DNA from: Lachnospiraceae bacterium
Lineage (GTDB): Bacteria > Bacillota > Clostridia > Lachnospirales > Lachnospiraceae
NCBI GenBank assembly: GCA_014804425.1
Contig: JAAUZV010000001.1
Coordinates: 44,732-108,731 of the forward strand
Length of the DNA stretch: 64,000 bases
Direction of reading: 5' to 3'
How positions within the stretch are numbered: position 1 is the stretch's first letter; each line of letters opens with the position of its first letter. Below, in pieces: positions 46,399 to 55,825 of the stretch. Made by a program: the position numbers and the translations under genes. The notes under the pieces were generated by a model that saw nothing but the letters and a program-made list of their open reading frames with translations, ran no database searches and had not been told where the DNA came from.

Positions 46399-46857
46399 TT
46401 ACTCCTCACTCTGCTCCGATGATTCCCCGTTATCATCGATCGCTCCGTCCTGATCGGACGATGCCTGATCGCTGTCCTCGTCTGACGCTCCGTTTTCCCC
46501 TGAAGCCTCTTTATTTACCTCGTCTATCATTTTCGACATCTTTACGCCGTATGCGATCGACTGGTCCATGATAAAACGAATTTCAGGCGTATTGCGCAGA
46601 TTCATCTGTCTTGCAAGCTGGCTGCGGATATACCCCTCCGCGCTGCGCAGACCTGTAAGTGCATTCTTTGCCGTCTCCTCGTCCCCTAACACGCTGACCC
46701 ATGCCTTACAGGTCTTTAAGTCGGGGGCGACCTCCACCGCAACAACGGACGTCATCTGCGGAATACGCGGATCCTTGATCTCCGACCGGATGATCTCGGC
46801 AAGCACGCGCCGCACCTCTCCGTTGATTCTTGTGCTCTTGATGCTGTTCTTTCTCAT
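46399..46857 (-). CDS. rbfA: Ribosome-binding factor A
   Basis: A 152-residue protein with the RbfA KH-like fold motifs INGEVRRVLAEIIRSEIKDP and VAPDLKTCKAWVSVLGDE. It matures the 30S subunit. The acidic Ser/Asp/Glu C-terminal tail (about 115-152) is longer than in most RbfA proteins. It lies about 90 bases after infB, across a hairpin. Confidence 0.94.
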   Translation of the reverse strand: MRKNSIKSTRINGEVRRVLAEIIRSEIKDPRIPQMTSVVAVEVAPDLKTCKAWVSVLGDEETAKNALTGLRSAEGYIRSQLARQMNLRNTPEIRFIMDQSIAYGVKMSKMIDEVNKEASGENGASDEDSDQASSDQDGAIDDNGESSEQSEE

Positions 46858-46907
46858 ACTTTACAACCACTCCTCCATGCTGCAGCAGCCCGTAAACTTG
46901 AGATTCC

Positions 46908-46937
46908 AAAAGACTTCCGCCGTAACGGAAGTCTTTT
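46908..46937 (-). terminator. Hairpin between infB and rbfA
   Basis: A perfect 12-bp stem (aaaagacttccg and cggaagtctttt arms) with a 6-base loop. On the minus strand only the four Ts of the stem follow, so it would be a weak terminator or attenuator reducing expression of rbfA and later genes relative to infB. The plus strand has a longer T-run but no gene to end. Confidence 0.5.
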
Positions 46938-46949
46938 TTCTCTTTCCTA

Positions 46950-49900
46950 TCACTCTCTGGGGACCTCTACCATGATATATGCCTCTACCATATCCAGCTC
47001 TTTCATTTGGTCAAAGCCCTCAAATACCAGACCGCATTCAAAACCTTCTTTTACTTCCTTCACGTCATCCTTAAAGCGCTTCAGCGAAGCAAGCGCACCC
47101 TCGTAAATCTGCTCGCCCTCTCTCGTGATGCGGATCTTGCATCCGCGCTGGAAGGAGCCGTCCATGACATACGAGCCTGCGATATTACCGATCGCGGACG
47201 CCTTAAAGATCTGACGCACCTCGGCATGACCGATGATTTTTTCCTCAAATACGGGATCCAGCATGCCCTTCATTGCCGCCTCGACATCCTCGATCGCCTG
47301 ATAGATGACCTTGTAGAGACGGATATCAACGCCCTCGCGCTCTGCGCTCGCCTTCGCCTGCACATCGGGACGTACATTAAAGCCGATGATGATCGCAGAG
47401 GATGCGCTTGCCAGACTGACGTCGGACTCGTTGATCGCGCCGACACCGCCATGGATGATCTTGACGACAACCTCCTCGTTGGAAAGCTTTAAGAGACTTT
47501 GCTTCACCGCCTCCACGCTTCCCTGTACATCTGCTTTTATGATAATATTTAATTCTTTCAGATTACCCGCCTGAATCTGGTTAAACAGATCGTCAAGCGA
47601 CATCTTTGCTTTCGTGTCTTCCAAGAGCTTCTCTTTATTCTGCGCAACGAATGTCTCGGCAAAATTCTTTGCCTCCTTATCGTTGGCATGCGCAATAAAG
47701 ATTTCTCCCGCGTTCGGCACGTCATTTAAGCCTAAAATCTCTACCGGCGTGGACGGCGTCGCCTCTTTGACTCTGCGGCCCTTATCGTCAATCATGGCAC
47801 GCACCTTACCGCTGGATGCGCCCGCCGAGATATAGTCTCCGACCTGAAGCGTTCCCTTCTGCACAAGCACGGTAGCCACGGGACCGCGTCCCTTATCCAG
47901 CTCCGCCTCAATGACAAGACCGCGCGCACGTCTGTTCACATTCGCTTTCAGCTCCAGAATATCCGCCGTCAGAAGAATGGTTTCCAACAGATCGGAGATT
48001 CCCATTCCCGTCTTTGCCGATACCGGAACAAATTCGGTTGAACCGCCCCAGTCAACGGGGATCAGTTCATGTTCGGTCAGCTCCTGTTTTACGCGGTCCA
48101 TGTTGGCATTGGGTTTATCCATCTTGTTCACCGCTACGATGATCTCGATGCCCGCCGCTTTCGCATGGTTGATCGCCTCGACCGTCTGCGGCATCACACC
48201 GTCATCCGCAGCGACGACCAGCACCGCGATATCCGTCGCGTTCGCGCCGCGCATACGCATAGCGGTAAACGCCTCATGACCCGGTGTATCCAAAAACGTG
48301 ATCTTTTCCTCATTGATGGTAACGGTATAGGCACCGATCGCCTGCGTAATACCGCCCGCCTCTTTATCGATCACATTCGTCTTACGGATCGCGTCAAGCA
48401 GGGAGGTTTTTCCGTGGTCTACATGTCCCATGACGCAGATGACCGGCGGTCTCTTTGTCATATCCTCGACATTTTCCTCGTCCTCCTTTAACAGCTCGGC
48501 GATCACGTCGATCTTTTCTTCCTTCTCGCAGATGATCTCGTACTCGATTGCGATCTCCTCTGCCTGCTCGTAGCTGATCTCCTGATTGACCGTCACGATC
48601 TTGCCCTGTAAAAAGAGCTTCTTGACGATCGCGGAGGGCTGCAGTTTCATCTTATCCGCCAGTTCCCTGATCGTTAAGGATTCCGGCAGGGTGATGACCT
48701 TGATCTGCTCCTCCTGCTCCTCCTGTTTCTTTTCGGGCTTGATGAATCTTCCTGCCCGCTTGCCCTTTAAGTTCTCCTGCTCCTCCTCGTAGATGAGCTC
48801 CTTTTTATTCCGTTTGTCCTTTTCAATGCGGCGCTTTTCTTCGTCGCGGTGCTTTTCCTGATCCTTGAGTGATGCCTCGGGAGCAAAAGAAGCACTTCCT
48901 CCCTGAGACTTCCTTCCAAATCGAGCGTCCTTCCCGCCATCGCCTCTTTCAAAGCGATCGTTATTGCCGTAAGATCTTTGAGAGCCCGGGCCGCCGAAAC
49001 CGCCCGACCTGCCCGGCGCAGGTCTGCCATAGCCGCCTCTGCTGCCGCCATCGGCGTTACGCGCGCCATCCTGTCGATAAGCCGGTCTCTGTCCGCCTGT
49101 GCCATTACTAAAGCCTCCCTGTCTCGTCTGCCCTCTGAAGCCGTCCGTTCTTCCCGCGCCGCGGTCTCCACGGTCGCTGCGGTTATAACCGCCCTGACTG
49201 CGCGCGCCCTGTCCGTTCTGGGGCGCTCTGTCGGTCTGTCCCGGTCTTTGCTGATAGCTTCTGTTTTCTCTGTTATCCTGCGCGCCTGCGGGGTTTGTCA
49301 TCCCCTGCTGTGCCGCGGGCGTCGTGTTCGGCATTTCCTGCTGTTTATTTTCCGCCGCAGCTGCCGCATCCGCCGGTCTGGCGCTGCCCTGCCGGTTCAG
49401 GGGCCGTCTTATATCCTGCCCCTTATTGGGATTCGCAACAATATTGACCGAAGGAGTCGGTGACGGCGGCGTCAGAGGGCGGATCGGACGATTGACCGGT
49501 CTCTGCGCGTTCATGCCGCGTCCCTGACCCTGACCGTTTCCTCTCCTGTCCTGACCTCCGTTCATGCCCCTTAACCCCTGTGCCGAGCCCTGCATCCGTG
49601 AATTATGGGGATTGCTCACCATAATGATCTTGCTTTTCTTTTTCGGCGCGTCCTGCTTTGCCGGCTCCCGCTTCTGCTCTGCCGCGGGCGGGTTCTTTTC
49701 TGCCTGCCCTGTTTCTGCCGGCGCTGCCGCGGGTTTTTCCTCATTACCCGATGCTGCCGCGGGTTTTTGTACTTTTTTCTCCCCTGCGGGCACGGTATCC
49801 TGCTTTTCTCCTGCCGATGCCGCGCGTTTGCCTATTTTCGAGGTAAGCATTGCTGCCTGCTCCTCCGAAATCACACTCATATGGCTTTTTACCTCTATAT

Positions 49901-49982
49901 TATTCTGTTCACATAGCGTAATCAGGTCTTTACTCGGAACGCCCAATTCTTTCGCCAGTTCATACACCTTTTGTTTTGCCAT
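46950..49982 (-). CDS. infB: Translation initiation factor IF-2
   Basis: A 1010-residue IF-2, longer than the roughly 700 of many Firmicutes. The N-terminal IF2-N domain ([20 protein letters not shown]) is followed by a long low-complexity Ala/Glu/Lys, then Gly/Arg/Gln-rich RGG-like linker (about 65-400). A charged helix and a second IF2-N domain (about 450-505) follow, then the GTPase domain (GHVDHGKTS near 518; DTPGHEA; NKMD) and domains II-IV. It places fMet-tRNA on the ribosome. The ATG at 49982 has GGAGG 8 bases upstream; 28 earlier in-frame codons overlap ylxQ. Confidence 0.97.
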   Translation of the reverse strand: MAKQKVYELAKELGVPSKDLITLCEQNNIEVKSHMSVISEEQAAMLTSKIGKRAASAGEKQDTVPAGEKKVQKPAAASGNEEKPAAAPAETGQAEKNPPAAEQKREPAKQDAPKKKSKIIMVSNPHNSRMQGSAQGLRGMNGGQDRRGNGQGQGRGMNAQRPVNRPIRPLTPPSPTPSVNIVANPNKGQDIRRPLNRQGSARPADAAAAAENKQQEMPNTTPAAQQGMTNPAGAQDNRENRSYQQRPGQTDRAPQNGQGARSQGGYNRSDRGDRGAGRTDGFRGQTRQGGFSNGTGGQRPAYRQDGARNADGGSRGGYGRPAPGRSGGFGGPGSQRSYGNNDRFERGDGGKDARFGRKSQGGSASFAPEASLKDQEKHRDEEKRRIEKDKRNKKELIYEEEQENLKGKRAGRFIKPEKKQEEQEEQIKVITLPESLTIRELADKMKLQPSAIVKKLFLQGKIVTVNQEISYEQAEEIAIEYEIICEKEEKIDVIAELLKEDEENVEDMTKRPPVICVMGHVDHGKTSLLDAIRKTNVIDKEAGGITQAIGAYTVTINEEKITFLDTPGHEAFTAMRMRGANATDIAVLVVAADDGVMPQTVEAINHAKAAGIEIIVAVNKMDKPNANMDRVKQELTEHELIPVDWGGSTEFVPVSAKTGMGISDLLETILLTADILELKANVNRRARGLVIEAELDKGRGPVATVLVQKGTLQVGDYISAGASSGKVRAMIDDKGRRVKEATPSTPVEILGLNDVPNAGEIFIAHANDKEAKNFAETFVAQNKEKLLEDTKAKMSLDDLFNQIQAGNLKELNIIIKADVQGSVEAVKQSLLKLSNEEVVVKIIHGGVGAINESDVSLASASSAIIIGFNVRPDVQAKASAEREGVDIRLYKVIYQAIEDVEAAMKGMLDPVFEEKIIGHAEVRQIFKASAIGNIAGSYVMDGSFQRGCKIRITREGEQIYEGALASLKRFKDDVKEVKEGFECGLVFEGFDQMKELDMVEAYIMVEVPRE

Positions 49983-49983
49983 A

Positions 49984-50337
49984 CTATCTACCTCCGTATT
50001 CATTTCCGGTACCGTCCGTTGTACCTGTCTCAAGCGCGCGCATGATGGATTTGGCGATCCCCTCATCCGTAACCGCTAAAGACGCCCTCATTTCCTGACC
50101 GATCGCATGTGCCAGTCCTTCCTTTGTGCCATATATATAAACGGGAACCCTGTGATACGCTCCCATATCGCAAAACATTTTTTTTGTGTTATCGGATGCA
50201 TCCGCTGCCACAAGCACAACATATGCCTGATGCGCTTTTACGGTCTTTTCCGTCATAAACTCGCCGCTGACAAGATTTCTGCCCCGTGCGGCAATGCCGA
50301 GCATTGATAAAATCTTATTCTGCATCCTCTGCGCCAT
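49984..50337 (-). CDS. L7Ae-family ribosomal-like protein YlxQ
   Basis: A 117-residue protein with L7Ae/L30e-like pattern ([20 protein letters not shown], then [16 protein letters not shown]). YlxQ proteins bind kink-turn RNAs; their cellular role is not clear. It overlaps ylxR by 23 bases, and its stop is next to the infB start region. A second ATG four codons in is also possible. Conserved nusA-ylxR-ylxQ-infB order. Confidence 0.9.
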   Translation of the reverse strand: MAQRMQNKILSMLGIAARGRNLVSGEFMTEKTVKAHQAYVVLVAADASDNTKKMFCDMGAYHRVPVYIYGTKEGLAHAIGQEMRASLAVTDEGIAKSIMRALETGTTDGTGNEYGGR

Positions 50338-50587
50338 ACTCCTTTATCAGACTGTCATATACGGTATCCGGAATACTCATCTTAAAAGAACGTTCCAAGC
50401 CTTTGTTCTTTCTTGCTTTTTTCAGGCATTCCATATCCTTACAAAGATATGCGCCACGACCGTTTTTCTTCCCTGTCGTGTCCAAAATCATCTCGCCCTC
50501 AGGTGTTTTTAATACCCGCATCATATCTTTTTTCGGTTTCATCTGTTGGCAGCCCACACACTGTCTCAATGGAATTTTTTTATTCAT
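50315..50587 (-). CDS. YlxR/RnpM family RNA-binding protein (DUF448)
   Basis: A 90-residue protein with the DUF448 pattern IPLRQCVGCQQMKPKKDMMR and GRGAYLCKDMECLKKARKNK. In B. subtilis this protein (RnpM) modulates RNase P. The ATG at 50587 overlaps the nusA stop by a few bases; a GTG two codons upstream is an alternative. Position between nusA and ylxQ is standard. Confidence 0.92.
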   Translation of the reverse strand: MNKKIPLRQCVGCQQMKPKKDMMRVLKTPEGEMILDTTGKKNGRGAYLCKDMECLKKARKNKGLERSFKMSIPDTVYDSLIKEYGAEDAE

Positions 50588-51800
50588 CCGCACCTGTTTC
50601 CGAAGCCTCTAACGCTTCCTCCTCATAGCCTTCCTCTTGATATTCTCCGTCCTCATAGATCCCGCCGTCATCATTTTCCTCATCGTAATCGTCGTATGCC
50701 TCCTCATCATAGTCGTCATACTCGCTCACGTAATCCTCATAGCGGAAGCCCGGCGCATCCTTTGCCTGCGTCTCACTCTTAATGTCGATCTTATAGCCGG
50801 TCAGGCGCGCCGCAAGTCTTGCGTTCTGCCCCTCCTTGCCGATCGCGAGCGAAAGCTGGTAATCCGGCACTACGACCTTTGCCGTCTTCTCATCGGGATC
50901 CGCAAATACCGCGACGATCTTTGCGGGTGCAAGCGCATTCTGAATGAGATTGCCGGGGTTTTCATCCCACGGGATAATGTCGATCTTTTCTCCGCGCAGC
51001 TCATCCACGATGGAGTTTACGCGCTGCCCGTTCAATCCGACGCAGGCGCCGACCGGGTCCACATTCGGATTGCTGCTCCAGACGGACATCTTCGTACGGC
51101 TGCCCGCCTCTCTCGCGATCCCCTTGATCTCCACGGTGCCGTCCTGAATCTCCGCAACCTCCGCCTCAAACAAGCGCTTGACTAATTCGGGATGCGTACG
51201 GCTTACTAAAATCCTCGGTCCCTTCGGCGTATTCTTTACTTCTAAAATATAGACCTTGATATGTTCGGTCGGGCGAAAATTCTCGCCGCGGACCTGCTCG
51301 CTCTCATTTAAGATCGCATCCGCCTTGCCAAGATTGATGCTGATGTTTCTGCCGAGATAGCGCTGCACGATTCCCGTAACGACATCACGCTCTTTTTCAT
51401 AGTACTGGTTGAAGATGGCGCTTCTCTCCTCTTCGCGGATCTTTTGCAGGATGACATTCTTGGCATTCTGGGTTGCGATGCGCCCGAACTCCCGGCTCTT
51501 GATCTCCATACGGACAATATCGCCGACCGCCGCTCCGGCATTTAACGTCTGCGCATCCTCTAAGCTGATCTGCGTCACTTTATCGGTCACATCCTCTGCG
51601 CCGGGAACGACCTCTTTCTCCGCATATACCAAAAAATCACAGGTCTCGCGGTTGATCTCCACTTTCATATTGTCCGCCTTGCCGTAATGGTTCTTGCAGG
51701 CAGTCAACAGAGAATTCTCAATCGCCTCAAACAGCGTTTCCCGGCTGATGTCCTTCTCTTTCTCCAAAATGTCAAGTGCTTCCAATAATTCCTTGTTCAT
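50580..51800 (-). CDS. nusA: Transcription termination/antitermination protein NusA
   Basis: A 406-residue protein with N-terminal RNAP-binding domain, S1 domain (about 135-200) and two KH domains (GACVGLNGQRVNSIVDELRG, then IGKEGQNARLAARLTGYKI). After the KH domains comes an extreme Asp/Glu/Tyr-rich acidic tail (about the last 60 residues). NusA controls pausing and termination. AGGAGG precedes the ATG. It follows rimP by 13 bases. Confidence 0.96.
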   Translation of the reverse strand: MNKELLEALDILEKEKDISRETLFEAIENSLLTACKNHYGKADNMKVEINRETCDFLVYAEKEVVPGAEDVTDKVTQISLEDAQTLNAGAAVGDIVRMEIKSREFGRIATQNAKNVILQKIREEERSAIFNQYYEKERDVVTGIVQRYLGRNISINLGKADAILNESEQVRGENFRPTEHIKVYILEVKNTPKGPRILVSRTHPELVKRLFEAEVAEIQDGTVEIKGIAREAGSRTKMSVWSSNPNVDPVGACVGLNGQRVNSIVDELRGEKIDIIPWDENPGNLIQNALAPAKIVAVFADPDEKTAKVVVPDYQLSLAIGKEGQNARLAARLTGYKIDIKSETQAKDAPGFRYEDYVSEYDDYDEEAYDDYDEENDDGGIYEDGEYQEEGYEEEALEASETGADE

Positions 51801-51813
51801 GTCCTTTCTCCTC

Positions 51814-52278
51814 CTAAAAGTCCAATGCCAACCTGATCAGCGCCACATCCGAGCGCTGAAACACCATTTCTTTTTCCTCCGTACCGATCGTCACGGTATC
51901 CTTATCAAACGATCGTAATACGCCCGAAAATTCCTTGCATTTTTCGATCGGGCGATAGGTTTTTAATTCAACGGCTTCCCCAATGCTTTTTTGGAGATGC
52001 CGGTCCTTTTTGAGCGCACGGCCGAGTCCCGGTGAACTGACTTCAAGGATATAGGCATCCGGGATGAAATCCTCCTCATCCAGCTGATCCGAAAGCGCGC
52101 GGCTGACATTCTCACAGTCTGAAATGTTCACGCCCTCCGGCTTATCAATATAGCAGCGCAGGTACCACTCGCTGCCCTCTTTCACATATTCCACATCGTA
52201 AATCTCACAGCCGCATTTCTCCGCAATCGGCTCTAAGAGCGTTACGGTGCGCGCCTCATAGTCCCTCGCTCCTGCCAT
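51814..52278 (-). CDS. rimP: Ribosome maturation factor RimP
   Basis: A 154-residue protein with RimP motifs CEIYDVEYVKEGSEWYLRCY and YILEVSSPGLGRALKKDRHL. It helps 30S maturation. The ATG at 52278 has AAGGAG 5 bases upstream; 9 earlier in-frame codons lack this. First gene of the rimP-nusA-ylxR-ylxQ-infB-rbfA block. Confidence 0.95.
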   Translation of the reverse strand: MAGARDYEARTVTLLEPIAEKCGCEIYDVEYVKEGSEWYLRCYIDKPEGVNISDCENVSRALSDQLDEEDFIPDAYILEVSSPGLGRALKKDRHLQKSIGEAVELKTYRPIEKCKEFSGVLRSFDKDTVTIGTEEKEMVFQRSDVALIRLALDF

Positions 52279-52307
52279 GACCGCTCCTTTTCTTTTTCCA
52301 TACAATC

Positions 52308-52340
52308 GTAAAAGAGTGGACTTGCAAGCCCACTCTTTAC
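52308..52340 (-). other. Hairpin upstream of rimP
   Basis: A stem of at least 9 bp (AAAGAGTGG/CCACTCTTT) extending through a nearly complementary core. On the minus strand it ends CTCTTTTACG, so it could be a weak terminator for the HD-GYP gene or a structured start of the rimP leader. A poor promoter match, TTGCTT-17-TATCTT (52362-52390), lies just upstream of it. Confidence 0.45.
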
Positions 52341-52408
52341 CTTACCATATCAACCTTATCAAAGATAACACACTTTTCCCTAAAAAGCAAGGGTTCTTTG
52401 AAATTTTT

Positions 52409-53518
52409 TTATTCCGTCTCCTGCTGGCTCTCACGGTTGACCCTGACCGTCTCCTCAAAAGCGGCGCGGACCTTGGCAAAGCAGGCTAATATTTTCGGTG
52501 GGAACGTTCCGCATTCTCCGTTTACGATCATATCGTACGCTTCACCGATCGCATACGCATCCTTGTACACACGCTTGCTGACAAGCGCGTCATACACATC
52601 CGCAACCGACACGATCTGCGCCGAGATCGGAATCGCCTCTCCCTCAAGCTTGTCGGGATAGCCACGCCCGTCAAAACGCTCATGATGGTAGCGGCAGATC
52701 TCATAGCAGTATTTCCCATAGGTATCATCCCATGCGTCCTTGATATTGTTCAGAAGCTCGCTGCCTCTTGTCGTATGAGTCTTCATGATCTCAAATTCTT
52801 CCGCCGTCAGTTTCCCCGGTTTTAACAGGATATTGTCGGGAATCGCGATCTTACCGACGTCATGAAGCGCGCTTGCCGATTCGATGACCCGCACTTTTTC
52901 CGGCGTCAGGCCATATTCGGGATAATCCTCCATGACCTGCTCGGCAAGAATCCGCGTAAAGGTCTTTACGCGCTTGATATGATCCCCGCTCTCTAAATCC
53001 CTGCACTCCACGACCGTACCGAGAATATCGATGATCTCCTCATTATTCTTTTCGAGCTTCTCCGCCTGTTCCTTCAAAAGCTGGTACTGATTGCGGATCG
53101 CCTGCGTCTGCACGGCAACCCGGTCTTCCAGATGCTCTTTGTATAAAAAGAGATCGACGGTGTTCTTGACGCGGCGCTGTATGATCGACGGCTCGAACGG
53201 CTTGCGGATAAAATCGGACACACCGTAATCAAAGCACTTCTCTTCCACGTTCACAGTCTGTTCGCTGCTGATGACAAGCACCGGAATCCTCTTCAGCATT
53301 CCCTGTTCATGCATCGCGTCGAGAACGGCAAAGCCGTCCATCTCCGGCATGAGCAGATCGAGCAGCACCGCCACGATATTCATATCCTTCTGGCCAAGCT
53401 TTTCCAGCGCCTGTTTTCCGTCCGGCGCCTTCACCACGTCGTAGTCCTTTATCAGAATTTCCTCCAGCAGATCCCTGTTCATTTCCTGATCATCTACCAC
53501 AAGTACCTTATTGCGCAT
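52409..53518 (-). CDS. Response regulator with HD-GYP domain (c-di-GMP phosphodiesterase)
   Basis: A 369-residue protein: receiver domain (1-120; phospho-acceptor Asp54 in LLDLLMPEMDG, Lys106 in RKPF), coiled-coil linker (about 128-165), then an HD-GYP domain with HD at 219-220 (SALHDVGKIAIPDNILLKPG), HHERFDGRGYP ending at 288 (GYP 286-288) and a VADVYDALVSKRVYK block. Such proteins usually hydrolyse c-di-GMP, which controls motility and pili. No histidine kinase is adjacent. It has its own strong promoter. Confidence 0.93.
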   Translation of the reverse strand: MRNKVLVVDDQEMNRDLLEEILIKDYDVVKAPDGKQALEKLGQKDMNIVAVLLDLLMPEMDGFAVLDAMHEQGMLKRIPVLVISSEQTVNVEEKCFDYGVSDFIRKPFEPSIIQRRVKNTVDLFLYKEHLEDRVAVQTQAIRNQYQLLKEQAEKLEKNNEEIIDILGTVVECRDLESGDHIKRVKTFTRILAEQVMEDYPEYGLTPEKVRVIESASALHDVGKIAIPDNILLKPGKLTAEEFEIMKTHTTRGSELLNNIKDAWDDTYGKYCYEICRYHHERFDGRGYPDKLEGEAIPISAQIVSVADVYDALVSKRVYKDAYAIGEAYDMIVNGECGTFPPKILACFAKVRAAFEETVRVNRESQQETE

Positions 53519-53584
53519 CGCTGACCTCCCGTTTATGCACTCTTACATTCCCGGAACAAATTTCTTCGTTCCTTTTTTAACTTT

Positions 53585-53613
53585 ATATTACCGCATATGA
53601 CTTTTTAAGTCAA
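53585..53613 (-). promoter_or_regulatory. Sigma-A promoter of the HD-GYP regulator gene
   Basis: TTGACT (53608-53613), 17-base spacer, TAATAT (53585-53590) on the minus strand. The -35 overlaps a GACTT-3-AAGTC inverted repeat that could be an operator. About 65 bases of leader follow, with a GGAAC/GTTCC hairpin and GGGAGG before the ATG. Confidence 0.7.
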
Positions 53614-53641
53614 CGGGAAGATTTGCGTTTCACTTGCCGAC

Positions 53642-54160
53642 CTAAGCCTGAACTGCCTCATGATTCTGCGCACTTTCGGCAATATAGCCGCCAACCTCAT
53701 CCTTCGGCATATCCAGCGCGATCGCAAGCTCCCCATAGAGCTGCTCTTCCGCCTGATGAAAATACCGTTCATCCACAACCGTCACCTTTTTCCCGTTTTG
53801 GATGCGTTCTCTTTTCCGCTGATACAGCGTCTTGATGATGCGTACGAGCTCCTTACAGTCACAGGTGCGCATCGCCGCCTTATACTGTGCTTCACGCTCC
53901 CGTTCATTGACGATCCACACCGTGCTCAGCTTCGGGATCTCATCAATGAGCTGATCCGCCTCCTGCCTTGTCAGGATCGGCCGCATGACCGTCTTGTTAT
54001 TTTCAACGGGCGCATAAATCACTTCTTCTTTCTGGTAAGCCGGACGCAGCGTATAATACTGCTTCGTTTGATCCGCCATCGGGATTTCCGGCGTCCCGAT
54101 GTTCGTAACCCTGCATACTCCGTGGTTTCCATACACGATCAAATCATTGACCTGATACAT
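53642..54160 (-). CDS. CarD/CdnL-type transcriptional regulator
   Basis: A 172-residue protein starting MYQVNDLIVYGNHGVCRVTN, the CarD RNAP-interacting Tudor-like domain, then an all-helical DNA-binding-type domain (WIVNEREREAQYKAAMRTCD onwards). CarD-family proteins bind the RNA polymerase beta subunit and stabilise open promoters. The ATG at 54160 is chosen as the family start; 40 earlier in-frame codons lie in the leader. It is monocistronic between two promoters. Confidence 0.9.
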   Translation of the reverse strand: MYQVNDLIVYGNHGVCRVTNIGTPEIPMADQTKQYYTLRPAYQKEEVIYAPVENNKTVMRPILTRQEADQLIDEIPKLSTVWIVNEREREAQYKAAMRTCDCKELVRIIKTLYQRKRERIQNGKKVTVVDERYFHQAEEQLYGELAIALDMPKDEVGGYIAESAQNHEAVQA

Positions 54161-54266
54161 TTTCTCACACTTTCCTTTCTGGATGCTGAGGCAACAATCC
54201 GTCACATGTTTTCGATTGCAATGAATTGAAAAGGGCGCTGCGATACCCCGCATTGCCCCCAACTCT

Positions 54267-54296
54267 ATTGTAGCACCCAAAAAGAAAAATTGTCAG
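54267..54296 (-). promoter_or_regulatory. Promoter of the CarD-type gene
   Basis: CTGACA (54291-54296), 18-base spacer and TACAAT (54267-54272) with a TGC extended -10 on the minus strand. The leader is about 100 bases long. Confidence 0.65.
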
Positions 54297-54377
54297 TGAT
54301 TTTTTATCGCGCGGCCATTTTTCAGCGTTTTGCTGCATTGTATCCCCGCGCTGCATTGTGCAGTTTTACCATATTCT

Positions 54378-55772
54378 TTATACAAAATCCTCCAGATCCG
54401 CTGCCTCAAGAGTGGAGAGCATGGACTTATCCGCATCCTTCTCGTTTACGACACGCGACGCGTGGTTCGCGATCGCATGCTCCAAAAAGTTACGCACGTC
54501 GCGGGCATTCGCAAAATTATCGGGCTTGTTCTGCACACGCTTCTCGAACAATTCCCTTGCGCGCACGCGCGCCTCCTCAGACAGTGTGTATTCCTGCTTT
54601 GCGCACATGGACTCCAAGATCGCAAGCAATTCCTCCGCACTGTAATCTCCAAAATGGATAAACTTGTTAAAGCGGGATTTGAGCCCCGGATTGGAGGAAA
54701 GAAATTCCTCCATCAGATCGGTATAGCCCGCCACGATCACAACGAACTCGCTGCGGTGATCTTCCATCGCTTTTAAGAGCGTATCGACCGCCTCCTGTCC
54801 GAAATCGCCCTCTCCTTTGCCGACGGTCAATGTATATGCCTCATCCACGAACAGAATGCCGCCGAGCGATTCATCGACGACCTCTAACACCTTTGTCGCC
54901 GTTTGACCGATATAGCCCTTGACAAGACCGCCGCGGTCAACCTCCGTCAGCTGTCCTTTCGGCAGTACGCCGATATATTTATAGATCTCACCGAGCATGC
55001 GCGCGACCGTCGTCTTGCCCGTACCCGGATTCCCCGAAAAAACCATGTGCTTGGAAACGTCGGATACTTTCATGCCCTGCGCTTTGCGCATATTCTGTAC
55101 TTTGATCAGATTCACGAGGCTGTTGACCTCGTGCTTGACTTCGTTTAAGCCGACAAGCCCATTGAATTCCTCCATCAGCTTTTCCAGCTTTGCCGCCCGC
55201 TCCTCCTCCGTCTCATCCGGCTCCGCCGTGGGCTCGATCGGTTTGATGATTTTTGCGGAGCCCGTATAAAACACGCCGTACTCTTTTAAGAAGTCTTCCA
55301 GACGTTTGATGTACGCGGTATACTTTGACATCGTCTCCATGCCCGCGTCCTCGTCATAGCATGCCAACATCGTCTGTCCGAACAGCTTGTAGGTATCCAC
55401 CATGATCTGCGCCTTCTGCTGTTTGTACTCATCGGGCGTGATCTTGCGCGCGGCATCCGCCAGCACCGCATATTTGACCACGGAGGGAATCCGTTCGTCA
55501 AAGTGCTCATCGATATTCTCGCGGTATTTCATGGCACGTAAATTTTTTGCCTCTGCCTTAATGCCCAGATACTCCGCGATCACGGAAAGCTCACGTTCCT
55601 CAAACTTCCCGTCGGCATCCGCCAGATATACGGCAAATTTCAGCAGCTCAAAATGAAAGCTTTCCTTTAAGGACATCGGTTTCCCCGCAGAATTGCCCAC
55701 ATTCGCATCCGTCATGATCTTGCATATGTCATCCACCGTGGCGATCAGTTCTTTTAAGTTCTGCTGCTTCAT
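54378..55772 (-). CDS. SpoVK/CbbX-like AAA ATPase with TerB-like N-domain
   Basis: A 464-residue protein. The N-terminal helical domain (about 35-150; KFAVYLADADGKFEERELSV) resembles TerB. The AAA domain begins near 205 (GLVGLNEVKHEVNSLVNLIK), with Walker A GNPGTGKTT near 247-255, Walker B ILFVDEAYTL and the pore/sensor region of the CbbX/SpoVK group (GGLVKGYIGQTATKV). SpoVK is a sporulation protein; CbbX remodels Rubisco. Here the substrate is unknown. The ATG at 55772 is preferred for ribosome-site spacing; an ATG three codons earlier is the alternative. Confidence 0.85.
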   Translation of the reverse strand: MKQQNLKELIATVDDICKIMTDANVGNSAGKPMSLKESFHFELLKFAVYLADADGKFEERELSVIAEYLGIKAEAKNLRAMKYRENIDEHFDERIPSVVKYAVLADAARKITPDEYKQQKAQIMVDTYKLFGQTMLACYDEDAGMETMSKYTAYIKRLEDFLKEYGVFYTGSAKIIKPIEPTAEPDETEEERAAKLEKLMEEFNGLVGLNEVKHEVNSLVNLIKVQNMRKAQGMKVSDVSKHMVFSGNPGTGKTTVARMLGEIYKYIGVLPKGQLTEVDRGGLVKGYIGQTATKVLEVVDESLGGILFVDEAYTLTVGKGEGDFGQEAVDTLLKAMEDHRSEFVVIVAGYTDLMEEFLSSNPGLKSRFNKFIHFGDYSAEELLAILESMCAKQEYTLSEEARVRARELFEKRVQNKPDNFANARDVRNFLEHAIANHASRVVNEKDADKSMLSTLEAADLEDFV

Positions 55773-55825
55773 GGTACCCATTCCCTTTCTCTATTCCGAT
55801 GCGTGTTATCCGTTCCGCTTATACC

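Noticed and set aside
49983..50066. IF-2 starting 28 codons earlier
   Set aside because: Those codons overlap ylxQ; the internal ATG has GGAGG at 8 bases and matches the IF-2 N-terminus.
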